Source of the DNA: Alkalihalobacterium sp048323755
Lineage (GTDB): Bacteria > Bacillota > Bacilli > Bacillales > Bacillaceae_F
DNA: 64,000 nucleotides
Reading direction: 5' to 3'
NCBI RefSeq assembly: GCF_048323755.1
Contig: NZ_JBLWFS010000007.1
Location: forward strand, 124,001-188,000
Shown here: one piece after another, positions 1-7,990 of the stretch
Layout of the letters: each line of letters opens with the position of its first letter
Numbering within the stretch: the stretch's first letter is position 1
Made by a program: the position numbers and the translations under genes
Notes under the pieces: model-generated
Databases searched by the model: none
Seen by the model: only the letters and a program-made list of their open reading frames with translations
Told to the model about the DNA's origin: nothing

Positions 1-1
1 A

Positions 2-1387
2 ATAGTGATTGCAGGAACAAATAGTGGAGTTGGAAAGACGACGTTAACAATCGGCTTAATGGCGGCCTTTAAAAAGAAAGGCTTAACTGTTCAAGGGTTT
101 AAGTGTGGGCCGGACTATATTGATCCTAGTTATCATACAGCTGTGACAGGGAGACATTCCCGAAATGTCGATAGTTGGATGCTAAACCATGACATCGTTA
201 ATGATATTTTTGTTAATGCAAGTGAAGATGCGGACCTTTCAATCATCGAAGGAGTAATGGGTTTTTATGATGGAAAAAGCCCAAAAAGTAATAGTGGCAG
301 TACAGCTGAGATTAGCCTACTTCTTCAAGCGCCAGTGATCTTAGTAGTTAATATTGCGAGTATGGCTAGAAGTGCGGCTGCGATTGTTAAAGGATATCAA
401 TTACTTGATCCAAATGTAAATATTGCCGGTGTCATTTTAAACCAAGCTGGTAGCAAAGGTCACTATGAACTTTGTAAAACAGCCATTGAACAAGAATGCG
501 ATGTTCCAGTGGTCGGGTACTTATTAAAAGGTGATGGCTTACATATTCCAGAACGCCATTTAGGATTAATCCCTGCGATTGAACGAGGTGAACTCGACGA
601 ATTTTTCAATGAACTTGGTGAAGTAGTCGCTGATCGAATCGATTTAGATGAGTTATTAAAAATATCAGAACAAGGCCCAGTTCTCCAACCTAAAACGGAT
701 TTATTTTTAAAGCAGAAAGAGGAAGAATTCAAAGTCAAAATTGCCGTAGCTTATGATTCTGCGTTTAACTTTTATTATCGTGAAAACTTTAAGTTGTTGG
801 AAAAAGCAGGTGCAGAACTTATTTTCTTTAGTCCTCTAAAAGGAGAAACGTTACCGGCTGGAGTAGACGGTTTGTACATTGGCGGTGGTTTCCCGGAAGA
901 GTTTGCAAAAGAGCTATCAGAAAATGCTCAAGCTAGAAGAGATATTAAAGATGCTATAACAAATGAACTGCCTACCTTTGCAGAATGTGGAGGGTTTATG
1001 TACTTAACAGATTCCATTACTAATAGTGAAGGGCAAACATACCCGATGATTGGTGTCATACCTGGAAAAGTAAAGATGCAGAGCAGTTTAGCCGCCCTCG
1101 GGTATCGACAAGTAAAAGCTATCGATGGGACGTTTCTTTTAGACAAAAATTCAGAAGCTCGTGGTCATGAGTTCCATTATTCAACCTTTGAAAGTGATAA
1201 AGAAGATTTTCAAAGGGCTTATTTTGTAAAAGCACTTCGTGGTGAAAAAGAAGAGGGTTATAAAACAGATCATCTAGTGGCTGGGTATACGCATATTCAT
1301 TTTGCTTCTAATCCAGATATGGCAAAGTCCTTTGTTGAGAAATGTTTAGAGTATAAGGAGAAGAAGAATGATGCAGAAAATCAATGA
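2..1387 (+). CDS. cbiA: Cobyrinate a,c-diamide synthase CbiA (5' end outside window)
   Basis: This enzyme amidates the a and c side chains of cobyrinic acid using glutamine and ATP in corrin ring biosynthesis. The N-terminus has the P-loop-like GTNSGVGKTT of the CobB/CbiA/CobQ ATPase fold. The C-terminal half carries a class I glutamine amidotransferase domain with the nucleophile-type motif AECGGFMYL and a late EFHYSTF segment. The reading frame is open to the window edge. The GTG at position 5 most likely encodes an internal Val of the usual VIAGT start region, so only a few codons should be missing. It overlaps the next gene, cobT, by 20 nt, which indicates an operon. Family assignment is firm; the exact start is not visible. 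Confidence 0.93.
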   Translation: MVIAGTNSGVGKTTLTIGLMAAFKKKGLTVQGFKCGPDYIDPSYHTAVTGRHSRNVDSWMLNHDIVNDIFVNASEDADLSIIEGVMGFYDGKSPKSNSGSTAEISLLLQAPVILVVNIASMARSAAAIVKGYQLLDPNVNIAGVILNQAGSKGHYELCKTAIEQECDVPVVGYLLKGDGLHIPERHLGLIPAIERGELDEFFNELGEVVADRIDLDELLKISEQGPVLQPKTDLFLKQKEEEFKVKIAVAYDSAFNFYYRENFKLLEKAGAELIFFSPLKGETLPAGVDGLYIGGGFPEEFAKELSENAQARRDIKDAITNELPTFAECGGFMYLTDSITNSEGQTYPMIGVIPGKVKMQSSLAALGYRQVKAIDGTFLLDKNSEARGHEFHYSTFESDKEDFQRAYFVKALRGEKEEGYKTDHLVAGYTHIHFASNPDMAKSFVEKCLEYKEKKNDAENQ

Positions 1388-2444
1388 AATATTGTCCCAA
1401 ATCAAACCGCTAGATGAACAAGTGATGAATAACGTCAGCGAACATGTCGACCAATTAACAAAACCAATTGGAGCGCTCGGTAGGATAGAAGAGATAGCTA
1501 TTCAATTAGCAGGAATTACAGGGAAAGAGCGGCCAACTGTTAAAAAGCCTGCCATAGTGGTCTGTGCTGGAGACCATGGCATTGTTTCAGAAGGTGTTTC
1601 CGCGTACCCACAAGAAGTTACCAAATTAATGATCCATAACTTTTTCATCGGTCGTGCTGCGATTAATGTTCTTGGAAATCAAATCGGGGCAACTGTAACC
1701 GTAGTGGATGTCGGCGTTAATGGAATACTCGACCATCCAGCATTAGTCAAGAAAAAGGTAAAGAACGGCACTAATAATTTCCTTACAGAAGATGCGATGA
1801 GTGAGCAAGAAGCTGTTCAAGCAATTGAAGCGGGTATGGAAGTTGCTCAAAGCTTAATTAAGCAGGGACATGAGTTAATTATTATTGGGGAAATGGGAAT
1901 TGGAAATACAACGGCTAGCAGTGCATTAATTGCATCTTATACAAAAGTCGCCGTACAAGATGTTGTCGGTCGTGGGACTGGACTCAATGCAGACGAACAT
2001 CAACATAAAATAGCAATCATTGAAGAAGCTCTAAGACGTCGAAATGTAAACAATGCCTCGGCACTTCAGGTGTTAGCTCGTGTCGGAGGACTTGAAATTG
2101 CAGCGATGACGGGAATTTTATTACAAGCTGCAGCAAATCGTATGCCTGTAATCGTCGATGGGTTCATTTCGACTGCAGCGGCATTAGTCGCTTATGAACT
2201 GTGCCCTACGATTAAGGACTATTTAATCATTAGCCACCAATCGGTCGAACCAGGGCATAAGGCTGTATTTGAGTATTTAAATAAAAAGCCATTGCTTTCG
2301 CTCGATTTAAGATTAGGAGAAGGAACGGGAGCGGCATTAGCTTATCCACTACTAGATGCGGCAACACGAATTTTAACCGAGATGGCAACTTTCGCTGATC
2401 TAGGAATCGAAAAGAAAAATGAGGCAACAGAAAGTACGGTATAA
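1368..2444 (+). CDS. cobT: Nicotinate-nucleotide--dimethylbenzimidazole phosphoribosyltransferase CobT
   Basis: It makes alpha-ribazole phosphate, the lower ligand of cobalamin, from nicotinate mononucleotide and a benzimidazole base. The 358-residue product has the family's normal length. Visible motifs are CAGDHGIVSEGVSAYP, GEMGIGNTTASS, VGRGTGL, SHQSVEPGH and, near the C-terminus, LRLGEGTGAA, which contains the glutamate expected to act as catalytic base. The start ATG (followed by a second ATG) lies inside the end of cbiA, preceded by the purine-rich GGAGAAGAAG. Translational coupling is likely. Next to cobA, it forms part of a cobalamin biosynthesis operon whose upstream genes lie outside the window. 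Confidence 0.96.
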   Translation: MMQKINEILSQIKPLDEQVMNNVSEHVDQLTKPIGALGRIEEIAIQLAGITGKERPTVKKPAIVVCAGDHGIVSEGVSAYPQEVTKLMIHNFFIGRAAINVLGNQIGATVTVVDVGVNGILDHPALVKKKVKNGTNNFLTEDAMSEQEAVQAIEAGMEVAQSLIKQGHELIIIGEMGIGNTTASSALIASYTKVAVQDVVGRGTGLNADEHQHKIAIIEEALRRRNVNNASALQVLARVGGLEIAAMTGILLQAAANRMPVIVDGFISTAAALVAYELCPTIKDYLIISHQSVEPGHKAVFEYLNKKPLLSLDLRLGEGTGAALAYPLLDAATRILTEMATFADLGIEKKNEATESTV

Positions 2445-2457
2445 AGGCGGGAACGAA

Positions 2458-3222
2458 ATGAAAAACGGAAAGGTGTACTTAGTTGGCGCAGGACCGGGTG
2501 ACCCTAAATTAATTACGGTCCGAGGCTTGGAGTGTATTAAGACATCGGATGTCATTATTTATGATCGATTAGCGAACCCATCTTTACTTGATTATGCGAA
2601 TGTAAGTGCTGAGTTTATATATTGCGGAAAGCTACCGAAGCAGCATACGTTAAAACAAGAGCAAATCAATGAATTATTAGTGACCAAAGCAAAAGAAGGA
2701 AAAGTGGTCACTAGACTAAAAGGTGGCGACCCTTGTGTGTTCGGTAGAGTAGGTGAGGAAGCAGAAGTTTTGGCCAGCCATAAAATCCCATATGAAATTG
2801 TTCCAGGTGTATCGTCTGGAATAGCTGCACCAGCTTATGCTGGCATACCTGTAACTCATCGTGATTACGGTTCTAGCTTTGCGATGGTTACAGGGCATTT
2901 GCAAAACGAAGAAAATAATGAAGTTAAGTGGAGTGCATTAGCAAATGGAATAGATACGATCGCTTTTTATATGGGCGTAAAAAACTTACCTTTAATCTGT
3001 AACCAGTTAATTCTTCACGGAAAAAAGTCCTCAACTGCGGTAGCTATAATTGAATGGGGGACAACGGAAAAACAAAGGGTTGTTGTAGGTACGTTAGAAA
3101 CGATCGAACAGAAGGCGAGAGAAGCTAGTATCTCTCATCCTGCTATTATCCTAGTTGGTGAAATTGTAACTTTACGAGGAAAGATCAAGTGGTATAAAGA
3201 AGATGCTTTAGGAGTGTCTTAA
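2458..3222 (+). CDS. cobA: Uroporphyrinogen-III C-methyltransferase CobA (SUMT)
   Basis: It transfers two methyl groups from SAM to C2 and C7 of uroporphyrinogen III to give precorrin-2, the branch point towards cobalamin and siroheme. The ATG at 2458 is chosen because AAGGCGGGA precedes it at good distance and the protein then starts MKNGKVYLVGAGPGDPKL, typical of the family; the frame itself is open from 2419. Length is 254 residues, usual for single-domain SUMT. Key motifs are VGAGPGDP near the N-terminus and RLKGGDPCVFGR with GEEAE in the middle. There is no CysG-type dehydrogenase domain. It is the last visible gene of the cobalamin operon. Confidence 0.95.
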   Translation: MKNGKVYLVGAGPGDPKLITVRGLECIKTSDVIIYDRLANPSLLDYANVSAEFIYCGKLPKQHTLKQEQINELLVTKAKEGKVVTRLKGGDPCVFGRVGEEAEVLASHKIPYEIVPGVSSGIAAPAYAGIPVTHRDYGSSFAMVTGHLQNEENNEVKWSALANGIDTIAFYMGVKNLPLICNQLILHGKKSSTAVAIIEWGTTEKQRVVVGTLETIEQKAREASISHPAIILVGEIVTLRGKIKWYKEDALGVS

Positions 3223-3243
3223 CATTTCTTGAAGATCTCAACT

Positions 3244-3288
3244 ACCAAATATAGATACAACTCCTTTTAGATTGTATCTATATTTGGT
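3244..3288. terminator. Perfect 17-bp inverted repeat after cobA
   Basis: Positions 3244-3260 and 3272-3288 are exact reverse complements with an 11-nt loop. The stem is AT-rich and is followed by a weak T-rich stretch rather than a clean run of T. It separates the cobalamin operon from the Zur-box operon. The likeliest role is a terminator for cobA; the symmetry also leaves a protein-binding or mobile-repeat origin open. Confidence 0.6.
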
Positions 3289-3349
3289 GCAAGAGTTTAT
3301 TTAATTTTTAGACCGTTTTTACCCACAAGTTGAAACAAATAAAAAGTTT

Positions 3350-3399
3350 TTGACAAACGAGAATAGTAGCGTATAATACAAAACGTAATGATTACGATT
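3350..3399 (+). promoter_or_regulatory. Sigma-A promoter with overlapping Zur box
   Basis: TTGACA (3350-3355), a 16-nt spacer and TATAAT (3372-3377) form a strong sigma-A promoter. Immediately downstream, at 3383-3397, is the palindrome ACGTAAT-G-ATTACGA, one base from the Bacillus Zur consensus TCGTAAT-N-ATTACGA. Placed over the expected transcription start, it should let Zur block transcription when zinc is sufficient. A strong Shine-Dalgarno (AAAGGAGGA) and the FecCD gene follow. Box and promoter are seen directly; regulation by Zur is inferred from the known 7-1-7 operator. Confidence 0.85.
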
Positions 3400-3418
3400 T
3401 ATAAAAGGAGGACGATAA

Positions 3419-4531
3419 ATGCAAGCTGACATGAAAAGCGACACCTCTCCTAAGTTAATACATAAGAAAAAGATACTAAATGTTTCACATCTACTCTTTG
3501 TTTTCATATTAGCGAGTATATTAATTACTTCGATGACCGCAGCTGTGATGATTGGTCCTGTTTCTATCTCACCATTAACTGTTTGGAAAATAGCCTTTTC
3601 TAAACTGCCAATCCTAAACGAATTCATCGTTCAGGATTGGTCAAAATCACAGGAACAAATTATATGGGAAATTCGGTTTCCAAGGGTCTTATTAGGTGCA
3701 GTAGTAGGAGCAGGACTAGCTGTTGTCGGTGTGGCTATTCAAGCTTTAGTTCGTAATTCATTAGCGGATCCATTCATTCTTGGCGTATCATCTGGGGCGT
3801 CTGTCGGTGCAACGTTAGTCATCATCTTTGGTGCATTCAAGCTATTTGGTCAATATGCATTGTCAGCAGCAGCTTTCTTAGGTGCACTGGTATCAGTATT
3901 ACTTGTTTTTATGCTTGCACAAGTACGTGGAAAAATATCTACTGTCCGCCTGCTTTTAGCAGGAATTGCTGTTTCGATGATGTTATCTGCCGTTACGAGC
4001 TATATCGTTATCTCTGCTCCGCGAGAAGAAGGAATAAGAGATGCAATGTTTTGGATGATGGGTAGTTTGGCTGGTGCCAAATGGGAGCAACTTCCCGTCC
4101 CTTTTTTCTCGTTAGTTATAGGCATCGTTATTTTAGTTTTATCCTATCGTCCTCTTAATTTACTTTTGATGGGAGACGCAACTGCTACAACGCTAGGTAT
4201 GAATATTGATGTGTTTAAGAAATTTTTAATCTTACTAACGGCTTTATTAACTGGAGTTATGGTCTCTGTGAGTGGTGCGATCGGATTTATCGGATTAATG
4301 GTACCACATATCGTCCGGTTAATGGTTGGTTCTGATCATCGAAGAGTGTTAATTGTCAGTAGTTTAATAGGTGCGATTTTTCTAGTATGGGCAGATGTGG
4401 CTGCAAGAACTGTAGTTTCACCTCAAGAATTACCAATAGGTATTGTTACAGCAATATGTGGTGGTCCGTTTTTTATCTGGTTATTAAGAAGAAGTAACTA
4501 TTCTTTTGGAACAGGGGATGGTGGAAAGTAG
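3419..4531 (+). CDS. FecCD-family ABC transporter permease (metallophore or cobalamin type)
   Basis: This is a polytopic membrane permease of the BtuC/FecCD family that imports iron-siderophores, heme or cobalamin. The 370-residue product has about ten hydrophobic segments after a short charged N-terminus. Family signatures include WEIRFPRVLLGAVVGAGLA, LGVSSGASVG and GAIGFIGLMVPHIVRL. The ATG follows AAAGGAGGACGATAA. It is first in an operon under a Zur box and overlaps the ATPase gene by one base. Proximity to cob genes might suggest B12 uptake, but the Zur box argues for zinc or a zinc-metallophore; the cargo cannot be read from sequence. Confidence 0.92.
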   Translation: MQADMKSDTSPKLIHKKKILNVSHLLFVFILASILITSMTAAVMIGPVSISPLTVWKIAFSKLPILNEFIVQDWSKSQEQIIWEIRFPRVLLGAVVGAGLAVVGVAIQALVRNSLADPFILGVSSGASVGATLVIIFGAFKLFGQYALSAAAFLGALVSVLLVFMLAQVRGKISTVRLLLAGIAVSMMLSAVTSYIVISAPREEGIRDAMFWMMGSLAGAKWEQLPVPFFSLVIGIVILVLSYRPLNLLLMGDATATTLGMNIDVFKKFLILLTALLTGVMVSVSGAIGFIGLMVPHIVRLMVGSDHRRVLIVSSLIGAIFLVWADVAARTVVSPQELPIGIVTAICGGPFFIWLLRRSNYSFGTGDGGK

Positions 4532-5346
4532 TGGAGGTTTCAGTCCAAAATGTAATAACGAAAATTGACCATAAGCCAATTATTCAAAATATCAATTTTC
4601 ACGTGAATGATGGAGAGTTTGTTGGTGTGATTGGACCAAATGGCAGTGGGAAATCAACATTGTTAAAAACGATTTATCGTATTTATGCACCTTCTAACGG
4701 GTCCATACTTGTTAACCAGTCGAATACAAATAAGTGGAAAAATCGTTGCTTTGCTCAAAAAGTAGCTGTTGTTGGTCAGGAAAGCTCAGTGCCATTTGAT
4801 TTTACAGTAGAAGATATTGTACGTATGGGCAGGCATCCACATAAGCGATTATTAGAAAAAGATAATGAATACGATGAAACAATAGTTACCCGATCGCTAA
4901 ACGAAGTTGGAATTGAGCATTATCGAAATCGGAGCTTTTCAGATTTGTCAGGTGGTGAAAAGCAAAGGGTATTAATAGCTAGGGCCCTCACGCAGGAACC
5001 AAAATTATTTATATTAGATGAGCCAACAAATCATCTTGATATTCATCATCAATTACATCTTCTGGATGTTGTGAAAGGCTTGAAACTGACGTCTTTAGCT
5101 GCATTACATGATTTAAATTTAGCAGCTGCTTATTGCGATAAATTACTAGTTATAAATAAAGGGGAAATCGTTGCAGAAGGTTCACCAGAGCAAGTGTTAA
5201 CAGAAGAGCTATTAGCCGATGTGTTCTGTGTTAATGGGACTATCATTAAGAACCCAATTACTGAGAAAGTCCATGTTTTATATACTTCAAAAACGGTGGC
5301 TAAATCAAAAGGGGAAAACTTACGATCTTTTGCTTCGCATATTTAG
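4531..5346 (+). CDS. FecE/BtuD-family ABC transporter ATP-binding protein
   Basis: ATPase subunit partnering the FecCD permease. The 271-residue protein has Walker A GPNGSGKST near residue 36, the Q-loop VGQESSVPF, signature LSGGEKQR and Walker B LFILDEPTNHLD, with the switch His in LAALHDLNLAAAYC. These features are typical of siderophore/cobalamin importers. The start is a GTG overlapping the permease stop by one base, so the two are probably translationally coupled. The rubredoxin-methyltransferase gene follows 9 nt downstream. Expression should follow the Zur box at 3383-3397. Confidence 0.93.
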   Translation: MEVSVQNVITKIDHKPIIQNINFHVNDGEFVGVIGPNGSGKSTLLKTIYRIYAPSNGSILVNQSNTNKWKNRCFAQKVAVVGQESSVPFDFTVEDIVRMGRHPHKRLLEKDNEYDETIVTRSLNEVGIEHYRNRSFSDLSGGEKQRVLIARALTQEPKLFILDEPTNHLDIHHQLHLLDVVKGLKLTSLAALHDLNLAAAYCDKLLVINKGEIVAEGSPEQVLTEELLADVFCVNGTIIKNPITEKVHVLYTSKTVAKSKGENLRSFASHI

Positions 5347-5355
5347 GAGGAAGGA

Positions 5356-6450
5356 ATGGGCGAATATCAATGTAATTTTTGTGGATTTCAATATGAAGAA
5401 AGAAATGGCGATACGAAAAACGGAATTCCAAAAGGAACACCATTTGAACAGTTAGCTGGGTCCCTTTGTAATCGCTGCGGCATGCAGGGGGAACGGCATG
5501 AAAGACAACAGACTAAACCTTATATTGGCCTTGAAGCCGAGTATTTCGATCTTTTTACTGGAAAAAGTGGTGTGAAATTCTTTAAACAAATGATTAATAC
5601 TACTTCTGAACCTTCTGTATTAGAGCTAGGAGTTGGTACTGCCAGAATCGCGTATGAATTAGCTTTTGAGGGAGTTGATGTCATAGGGCTCGATACGAGT
5701 GAAGATATGCTGGCGATAGCTGAAAAGAAAAGAAAAAGGTTAAGTGATGTTTCCAAGTTAGTTTTACTATACGAGAATGCATTAGATTTCACCTCTTCTA
5801 TCAAGAAGTTCAGCCATGTTTTACTAACAGAAGGTTTTTTACAACATTTCCTGTTACCAGAAGAGCAGCTACAAGTTTTAGCAAATGTAAAGAACCATCT
5901 AGTTAACGGAGGTTTAGTAGCGGTAGATATTATCATTCCACCCAACGATAGAAGTTGGAAGATGAGACAATGTAAATATTGGGGGAAAAAACGGATATAT
6001 CAAACAATTGAAGGACAAACTTACTTACCTCAACAGACATTTGAAACAACTATAACCTATGAAACATATGAACAAAATAATGAAGTATCTCGATTTAAAG
6101 TAGACAGGGAGTATAGTCTAATACTTCCTAGAGAGATGTGTTATCTATTAAAAGCAGAGGGCTTTGAAGTAATGGATATGTTCGAAAACTATCAAACTAG
6201 CTATCAACGTACTTCGCCAACAACATTAATGCCTTACTTAGCAACAAAAAGAATTGGAGCGGTATTAAAAAGAGATGAATTACTTAGTGAGAATATAAAT
6301 GATCTTTCACGTAATCTCGAACCTTATAAAGGTGAGGTTTGGACAAATGGGGGGTATCCATTCCCCATTCAAGGAGACGTAACAGACTACCAATTAAGTA
6401 ATCGTTGGACAATTATTGCCAAATATACGACGAAGGAGAATGTAATATGA
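5356..6450 (+). CDS. Rubredoxin-like domain fused to SAM-dependent methyltransferase
   Basis: The N-terminal 45 residues look like a rubredoxin metal knuckle pair: CNFCG (Cys6, Cys9), a rubredoxin-like NGIPKGTPFEQL stretch and CNRCG (Cys38, Cys41). Residues from about 60 to 230 form a class I methyltransferase: VLELGVGTARIA near 90 is the SAM-binding loop and VIGLDTSEDM follows at strand 2. The C-terminal third is unassigned. Total length is 364 residues. It lies between the ATPase and binding-protein genes of a Zur-box ABC operon; its TGA overlaps the next ATG. I infer modification of a metallophore or a redox/metal-sensing methyltransferase; the substrate is unknown. The four Cys could hold Fe or Zn. 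Confidence 0.8.
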   Translation: MGEYQCNFCGFQYEERNGDTKNGIPKGTPFEQLAGSLCNRCGMQGERHERQQTKPYIGLEAEYFDLFTGKSGVKFFKQMINTTSEPSVLELGVGTARIAYELAFEGVDVIGLDTSEDMLAIAEKKRKRLSDVSKLVLLYENALDFTSSIKKFSHVLLTEGFLQHFLLPEEQLQVLANVKNHLVNGGLVAVDIIIPPNDRSWKMRQCKYWGKKRIYQTIEGQTYLPQQTFETTITYETYEQNNEVSRFKVDREYSLILPREMCYLLKAEGFEVMDMFENYQTSYQRTSPTTLMPYLATKRIGAVLKRDELLSENINDLSRNLEPYKGEVWTNGGYPFPIQGDVTDYQLSNRWTIIAKYTTKENVI

Positions 6451-7460
6451 AAAAATTATATAAAATGAAGTCGATTTTATCAGGTCTTATACTAACATCT
6501 ATACTGCTAGTTGGGTGTGGACAGGAGACAGGAACAAACGAAGAGGTTACAGGAACGAATAGTACACAATTAGAAGAAAGTGAAAAGGTCGACCAAAATG
6601 AATATGAAGCAACTGAAATCGAAAATAACGAGCAGCTGTTAGTGTTCACTGAAGCGCCTAAGCGTGCCGTTACATTAAATCAACATGTGACAGAAGTGAT
6701 GTTAGCCCTAGGTTTAGAAGAGTTTATGGTTGGAACCGCATATTTAGATGATGCCGTTTTACCAGAATTTAAGGAAGCTTATGAGTCAATACCTGTTCTC
6801 TCGAATCAATACCCATCGCAAGAAGTGTTCCTAGCAGAAGAACCAGATTTTGCTTATGCAGGATGGGCAAGTGCATTTCGTGAGGATAATATCGGTACTG
6901 TTGAACAATTAAAAGAGTTTGGCATCAATGCGTACTTACATGAGTCTTCTAGTAAAGTGGGACCGACAATTGATGATATTTATTCAGATATTCGAAATAT
7001 AGCACGTATCTTTAACGTTGAGGAAAGAGGAGAACAATTAATTGCTTCAATGGAAGAAGAACTAATTGATATACAAAAAGATATTCCAGAGGTAACAGAA
7101 AAGAAGAAAGTATTTGTATTTGATAGCGGAGATACGGCACCTTTTACAGTGGCGCAAAATTTTCTGAATTCGTTAATTACGCTAGCGGGAGCAGAAAATA
7201 TTTTTAGTGAGATTGATAAAAACTGGGCCGAAGTAAGCTGGGAAGAAGTAGTGGACCGAGATCCTGAAGTAATTATCATTGTTGATTATGGCGAAACGAC
7301 GGCTGAAGAGAAAAAAGAAACATTACTGAGTCATCCAGCCCTTGAGGATGTCACTGCTATAAAAAAAGAGAACTTTATAGTAATCCCATTATCTGCAGCT
7401 GCAGAAGGGATCCGAGCGCCATATGCTTTAGAAATTTTAGTGAACGGCCTATACAAATAA
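6447..7460 (+). CDS. Substrate-binding lipoprotein of FecB/BtuF family
   Basis: Extracellular solute receptor for the preceding FecCD/ATPase pair. The ATG at 6447 is chosen over an upstream in-frame start because GAAGGAGAA precedes it and it yields a proper lipoprotein signal (LILTSILLVGC, lipid-modified Cys24). A low-complexity Glu/Thr linker is followed by the periplasmic-binding fold of the siderophore/B12 class (PKRAVTLNQHVTEVMLALG, later DRDPEVIIIVDYG). Length is 337 residues. It overlaps the methyltransferase stop by 4 nt (ATGA). The ligand is not identifiable; the Zur box upstream suggests zinc or a zinc-binding metallophore. Confidence 0.88.
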   Translation: MKKLYKMKSILSGLILTSILLVGCGQETGTNEEVTGTNSTQLEESEKVDQNEYEATEIENNEQLLVFTEAPKRAVTLNQHVTEVMLALGLEEFMVGTAYLDDAVLPEFKEAYESIPVLSNQYPSQEVFLAEEPDFAYAGWASAFREDNIGTVEQLKEFGINAYLHESSSKVGPTIDDIYSDIRNIARIFNVEERGEQLIASMEEELIDIQKDIPEVTEKKKVFVFDSGDTAPFTVAQNFLNSLITLAGAENIFSEIDKNWAEVSWEEVVDRDPEVIIIVDYGETTAEEKKETLLSHPALEDVTAIKKENFIVIPLSAAAEGIRAPYALEILVNGLYK

Positions 7461-7545
7461 AGTTCAAGTGTTGTTCATTGCTCATCTGATGAATTCGTAC
7501 TAGAATAAATAATAGAATACAAGCTAGATGAGAGGCATGAAAAAA

Positions 7546-7890
7546 ATGAACAAACAAATATCTATATTGCTTTCCGTTTTTATTATACTTTTTGCTTTAA
7601 TTGGATCATTGGTTAAAACGACAGAAGTCGCACCAGCTAATGCCCGAATGATAGTCGATCATTCCCTTAACGTATATGTTGCCCCTCCTTGCTTTAATGA
7701 AGCTGATGTTACTAACTTTTTAGAGGAAGTAACACTGAAAGATGCGATTGATATGGAGTACAGACCCGATTCAGACTGTACGGAAAGTTCATTAATAGGT
7801 GAATCAAGAACGCTAATTTCTCTATTACTTGAAACTGTAGGGCTTCGTACAGGAAAGTGGGATCGCGATGGGGAATGGCAATTACAATAA
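7546..7890 (+). CDS. Small secreted or membrane-anchored protein of unknown function
   Basis: I do not recognise this protein. A hydrophobic segment (ILLSVFIILFALIGSLV) at the N-terminus acts as signal peptide or anchor, followed by an acidic extracellular part with two Cys (in APPCFNEAD and DSDCTES) that could form a disulfide. In-frame ATGs lie at 7528, 7537 and 7546; AGAGG at 7531-7535 suits 7546 best, giving 114 residues. It follows the binding lipoprotein by 85 nt and may be the last gene of the Zur-box operon, since no clear terminator lies between them. A bidirectional terminator follows. Confidence 0.6.
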   Translation: MNKQISILLSVFIILFALIGSLVKTTEVAPANARMIVDHSLNVYVAPPCFNEADVTNFLEEVTLKDAIDMEYRPDSDCTESSLIGESRTLISLLLETVGLRTGKWDRDGEWQLQ

Positions 7891-7940
7891 TTATAGTTTT
7901 CGATTTAAGTGATTTGCTTTACCCAACCTTTTATAAAAAA

Positions 7941-7981
7941 AGAAGCTGACTCATAAATTAGTTATCTATGAATCAGCTTCT
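7941..7981. terminator. Bidirectional terminator between Zur operon and thiC
   Basis: AGAAGCTGA (7941-7949) pairs with TCAGCTTCT (7973-7981), flanked by A-run on the left and T-run on the right, so it can end transcription from both converging genes. Confidence 0.85.
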
Positions 7982-7990
7982 TTTTACTTG

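Noticed and set aside
3223..3418. Cobalamin riboswitch before the FecCD gene
   Set aside because: The gap is too short and lacks the B12-box; the Zur box and promoter account for it.
5219..5455. 78-codon ORF spanning the ATPase/methyltransferase junction
   Set aside because: It is out of frame with two well-supported genes and has no features of its own.
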